This document shows, piece after piece, positions 6,377-7,653 of a stretch of 7,653 nt of DNA (position 1 is its first letter; each line of letters begins with the position of its first letter). A program made the position numbers and the translations under genes. The notes beneath the pieces are model-generated. The model was given only the letters and a program-made list of their open reading frames with translations, ran no database searches and had not been told where the DNA came from. The DNA comes from Spirochaetales bacterium (GTDB lineage: Bacteria; Spirochaetota; Spirochaetia; DSM-27196; SKKC01), in the NCBI GenBank assembly GCA_007121695.1, contig SKKC01000214.1, positions 1 through 7,653 of the forward strand. Direction: 5' to 3'.

Positions 6377-7177
6377 TCAGACCGGCACGTTGGGCCAGCG
6401 ACGCCTCCACTGATCGGGCGACTCCCCATGCGCGGCACGGAATGCGCGGCTGAATGACGCAACTTCGGAATATCCGCATGCTTCGGCGACGAGCGCAACC
6501 GGGTTTTCGCCCCGGGAAAGAAGCTGTCGCGCCCGTTCCATGCGCATGTTTCGTAGAAGCTCCCGGGGCGAAGTCGAACGCAGGCGTTCGACCAGCCGAC
6601 GAAAATGAGCAACCGAGTAGCCGCAGTATCGGGCGATATCCTCAACGGACAGGCCCTCGTGCATATGTTCGGCAAAGTACGAGAATCCCTGCTGCAGCGT
6701 CTGACGAACCACCGAAAGATCGTCCGTGCGTGGGGGAACGCGCCCGGGGTTGCCACGCAACACGTACTCGCTCAGACGGAGGACAAGTGAGTCGGCCTGA
6801 AGATCGACAAGTCTGTCGCCGTGTCGAATTCCCTCTGCCAGTTCGTTCACCGCAGACCTGATCCAGGAAATATCCGACTCCCGGATTGCGGTGTGCAGGA
6901 ACTGATCGGTATGAGACGCCTGCTCAAGCAATTCGGGAACCTTATCCGCGTGGAGTACGGCAACTTCGCACGGCAATTCACTGGCAGCGGTCCAGCCGTG
7001 TGACTGCTCTGCCCGAAATACCCACAACCGTGGAGCATCAGCATCACGCGCACCACCGGGAAACAGGGGATGCGCGTCACCCGAGAGAATCGCCTGAAAC
7101 TCCCAGTACACCCGCGCGTAGGGCATGAGAGGTCTCGAGTAATAGTTGCGCAGACCCGTACCGATATAGTAGACCAT
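6377..7177 (-). CDS. AraC-family transcriptional regulator with cupin-like sensor domain
   Basis: A 266-residue DNA-binding regulator. The N-terminal part (about 1-95) reads like the cupin-type ligand-sensing fold of the family: RVYWEFQAILSGDAHPLFPG (22-41), then LWVFRAEQSHGW (51-62) and a VAVLHADKVPELL stretch. The C-terminal part (about 160-262) has two helix-turn-helix units: LSVEDIARYCGYSVAHFRRL (176-195) and VALVAEACGYSEVASFSRAF (228-247), which matches the AraC family signature. The start at 7175-7177 is supported by AGGAAG at 7185-7180 on the minus strand. It converges on the oxidoreductase and diverges from the hydrolase at 7246, so the nearest candidate targets are that hydrolase, its own promoter, and the oxidoreductase/importer genes; the true target and effector are unknown. 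Confidence 0.94.
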   Translation of the reverse strand: MVYYIGTGLRNYYSRPLMPYARVYWEFQAILSGDAHPLFPGGARDADAPRLWVFRAEQSHGWTAASELPCEVAVLHADKVPELLEQASHTDQFLHTAIRESDISWIRSAVNELAEGIRHGDRLVDLQADSLVLRLSEYVLRGNPGRVPPRTDDLSVVRQTLQQGFSYFAEHMHEGLSVEDIARYCGYSVAHFRRLVERLRSTSPRELLRNMRMERARQLLSRGENPVALVAEACGYSEVASFSRAFRAAHGESPDQWRRRWPNVPV

Positions 7178-7191
7178 CGCTTCCTGCAGAA

Positions 7192-7221
7192 TTGAAAAAC
7201 ACGGCGAAACATGTCAATACT
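7192..7221 (+). promoter_or_regulatory. Candidate promoter of the right-edge hydrolase gene
   Basis: TTGAAA (7192-7197) is followed after 18 bases by AATACT (7216-7221), matches of 5/6 and 4/6 to sigma-70 boxes. Transcription would start near 7228, leaving a short leader with a GAGG ribosome site at 7235-7238. On the opposite strand a perfect TTGACA lies at 7217-7212 and could be the -35 box for the AraC gene, but its best partner (AATTCT, 7193-7188) would start the mRNA within the Shine-Dalgarno, so that pairing is doubtful. Confidence 0.35.
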
Positions 7222-7237
7222 CACGAAGCATTGTGAG
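7220..7237. promoter_or_regulatory. Candidate operator: imperfect 18-bp palindrome in the AraC/hydrolase divergent region
   Basis: CTCACGAAGCATTGTGAG has perfect 5-bp outer arms (CTCAC/GTGAG) and matches its reverse complement at 14 of 18 positions. It covers the end of the proposed -10 box and most of the ribosome site of the hydrolase gene, where a bound protein could block both. AraC proteins usually use direct rather than inverted repeats, so another regulator, or chance, is possible. Confidence 0.3.
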
Positions 7238-7245
7238 GCAAGGTC

Positions 7246-7653
7246 ATGCAAGCCCGACAGTTCAGACGAATAATACGTAGTGCCCTGTGGGCAACTCTCG
7301 CAGGAGTAACAACCATGTGCGCACACACGGAACCCGATACAACGATTCCGTTTCGAACCACCCTTGAACAGGCACCGACTTCGAATTTCACCGAAGAGGC
7401 GGCTAACCGTTTGCGTCAGCACCTCCCGTCGCTCGGCGAAGAATGGAGCCGGGATGCGCGCGAGGATTACGACTCGTATCGGAACCACTGGCAGTTTGCG
7501 CTTGATTTCCACACGATTGCAGCAGGCAGCGTCGATACCGACGACGGTGAAGACGTGTTCGTGCAGATACTGAGTGGCAGTTCCGGAGACGCATCCGAAC
7601 AGCCCGTTGTGTTTTTTATCCACGGCTATCTCGATCACACCGCCACGAATCGC
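7246..7653 (+). CDS. Alpha/beta hydrolase, exported, N-terminal 136 residues (3' end outside window)
   Basis: The frame from the ATG at 7246 stays open to the right edge. It starts with a basic n-region (MQARQFRRIIR), a short hydrophobic stretch (SALWATLAGVTTM) and Cys25, so the protein is probably exported; TTMC is not a standard lipobox, and lipidation at Cys25 is uncertain. After a polar region (about 28-100), VFVQILSG (104-111) and PVVFFIHGYLDH (120-131) match the strand and oxyanion HG motif that open the catalytic core of alpha/beta hydrolases of the lysophospholipase/esterase kind. The nucleophile elbow and the rest of the triad lie beyond the window, so activity cannot be confirmed. 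A GAGG site at 7235-7238, 7 bases before the ATG, supports this start. It is divergent from the AraC gene and may be under its control. Confidence 0.82.
   Translation, partial: MQARQFRRIIRSALWATLAGVTTMCAHTEPDTTIPFRTTLEQAPTSNFTEEAANRLRQHLPSLGEEWSRDAREDYDSYRNHWQFALDFHTIAAGSVDTDDGEDVFVQILSGSSGDASEQPVVFFIHGYLDHTATNR

Noticed and set aside
5758..6756. A 332-codon minus-strand open frame across the end of the oxidoreductase and the AraC helix-turn-helix region
   Set aside because: It overlaps two convincing genes, is rich in Arg/Pro/Ser as off-frame reads usually are, and has no motif.
7246..7290. Twin-arginine signal on the right-edge hydrolase (FRRIIR)
   Set aside because: The RR pair is not in the S/T-RR-x-F-L-K context, so a Tat signal is not supported; an ordinary export signal explains it better.

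Overview
The window is a stretch of bacterial chromosome of moderately high GC, densely coded, with no rRNA, tRNA, CRISPR array, transposase or phage gene visible. Two proteins carry export signals of the kind used with a periplasm (a lipobox at the start of the gene at 831-1502, and a signal peptide on the solute-binding protein), which suggests a diderm. The solute-binding protein begins its mature part with an Ala-Gly-Arg-Pro-Glu stretch that reminds me of free-living Spirochaetota, but this is only an impression and the taxon is not settled by the sequence.

Layout from left to right. Bases 2-67 may be the last codons of a + strand gene. A two-gene operon then runs on the minus strand: a lipoprotein with a lipase-like alpha/beta-hydrolase fold (831-1502), and a class I glutamine amidotransferase (94-831) whose ATG overlaps the lipoprotein stop codon by one base. 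Only 20 bp separate this operon from a divergent + strand FkbM-type methyltransferase (1523-2269), and those 20 bp hold a perfect 8-bp palindrome containing TATACT on both strands. After a 143-bp leader comes a tight three-gene operon for a polar-amino-acid-type ABC importer: solute-binding protein (2413-3276), permease (3273-4121) and ATPase (4118-4867), each pair overlapping by 4 bp. A 131-bp gap leads to a Gfo/Idh/MocA-family NAD(P)-dependent oxidoreductase (4999-6327). This gene converges on an AraC-family regulator on the minus strand (6377-7177). The regulator is divergent from a second alpha/beta hydrolase, which begins at 7246 and runs off the right edge.

How the genes may work together (inference). 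The importer, the sugar- or polyol-type oxidoreductase and the AraC regulator form a plausible uptake, oxidation and control module for one small polar compound. The ligand cannot be read from the sequence, and the oxidoreductase has its own leader, so it may be a separate unit. The lipoprotein hydrolase and glutamine amidotransferase are translationally linked but should act in different compartments, which is odd.

I found no clear new defence system, mobile element or RNA. The points most worth checking are the symmetrical, nearly leaderless divergent start region at 1496-1525, the hydrolase-amidotransferase pair, and the possible operators around the AraC gene and the two leaders.
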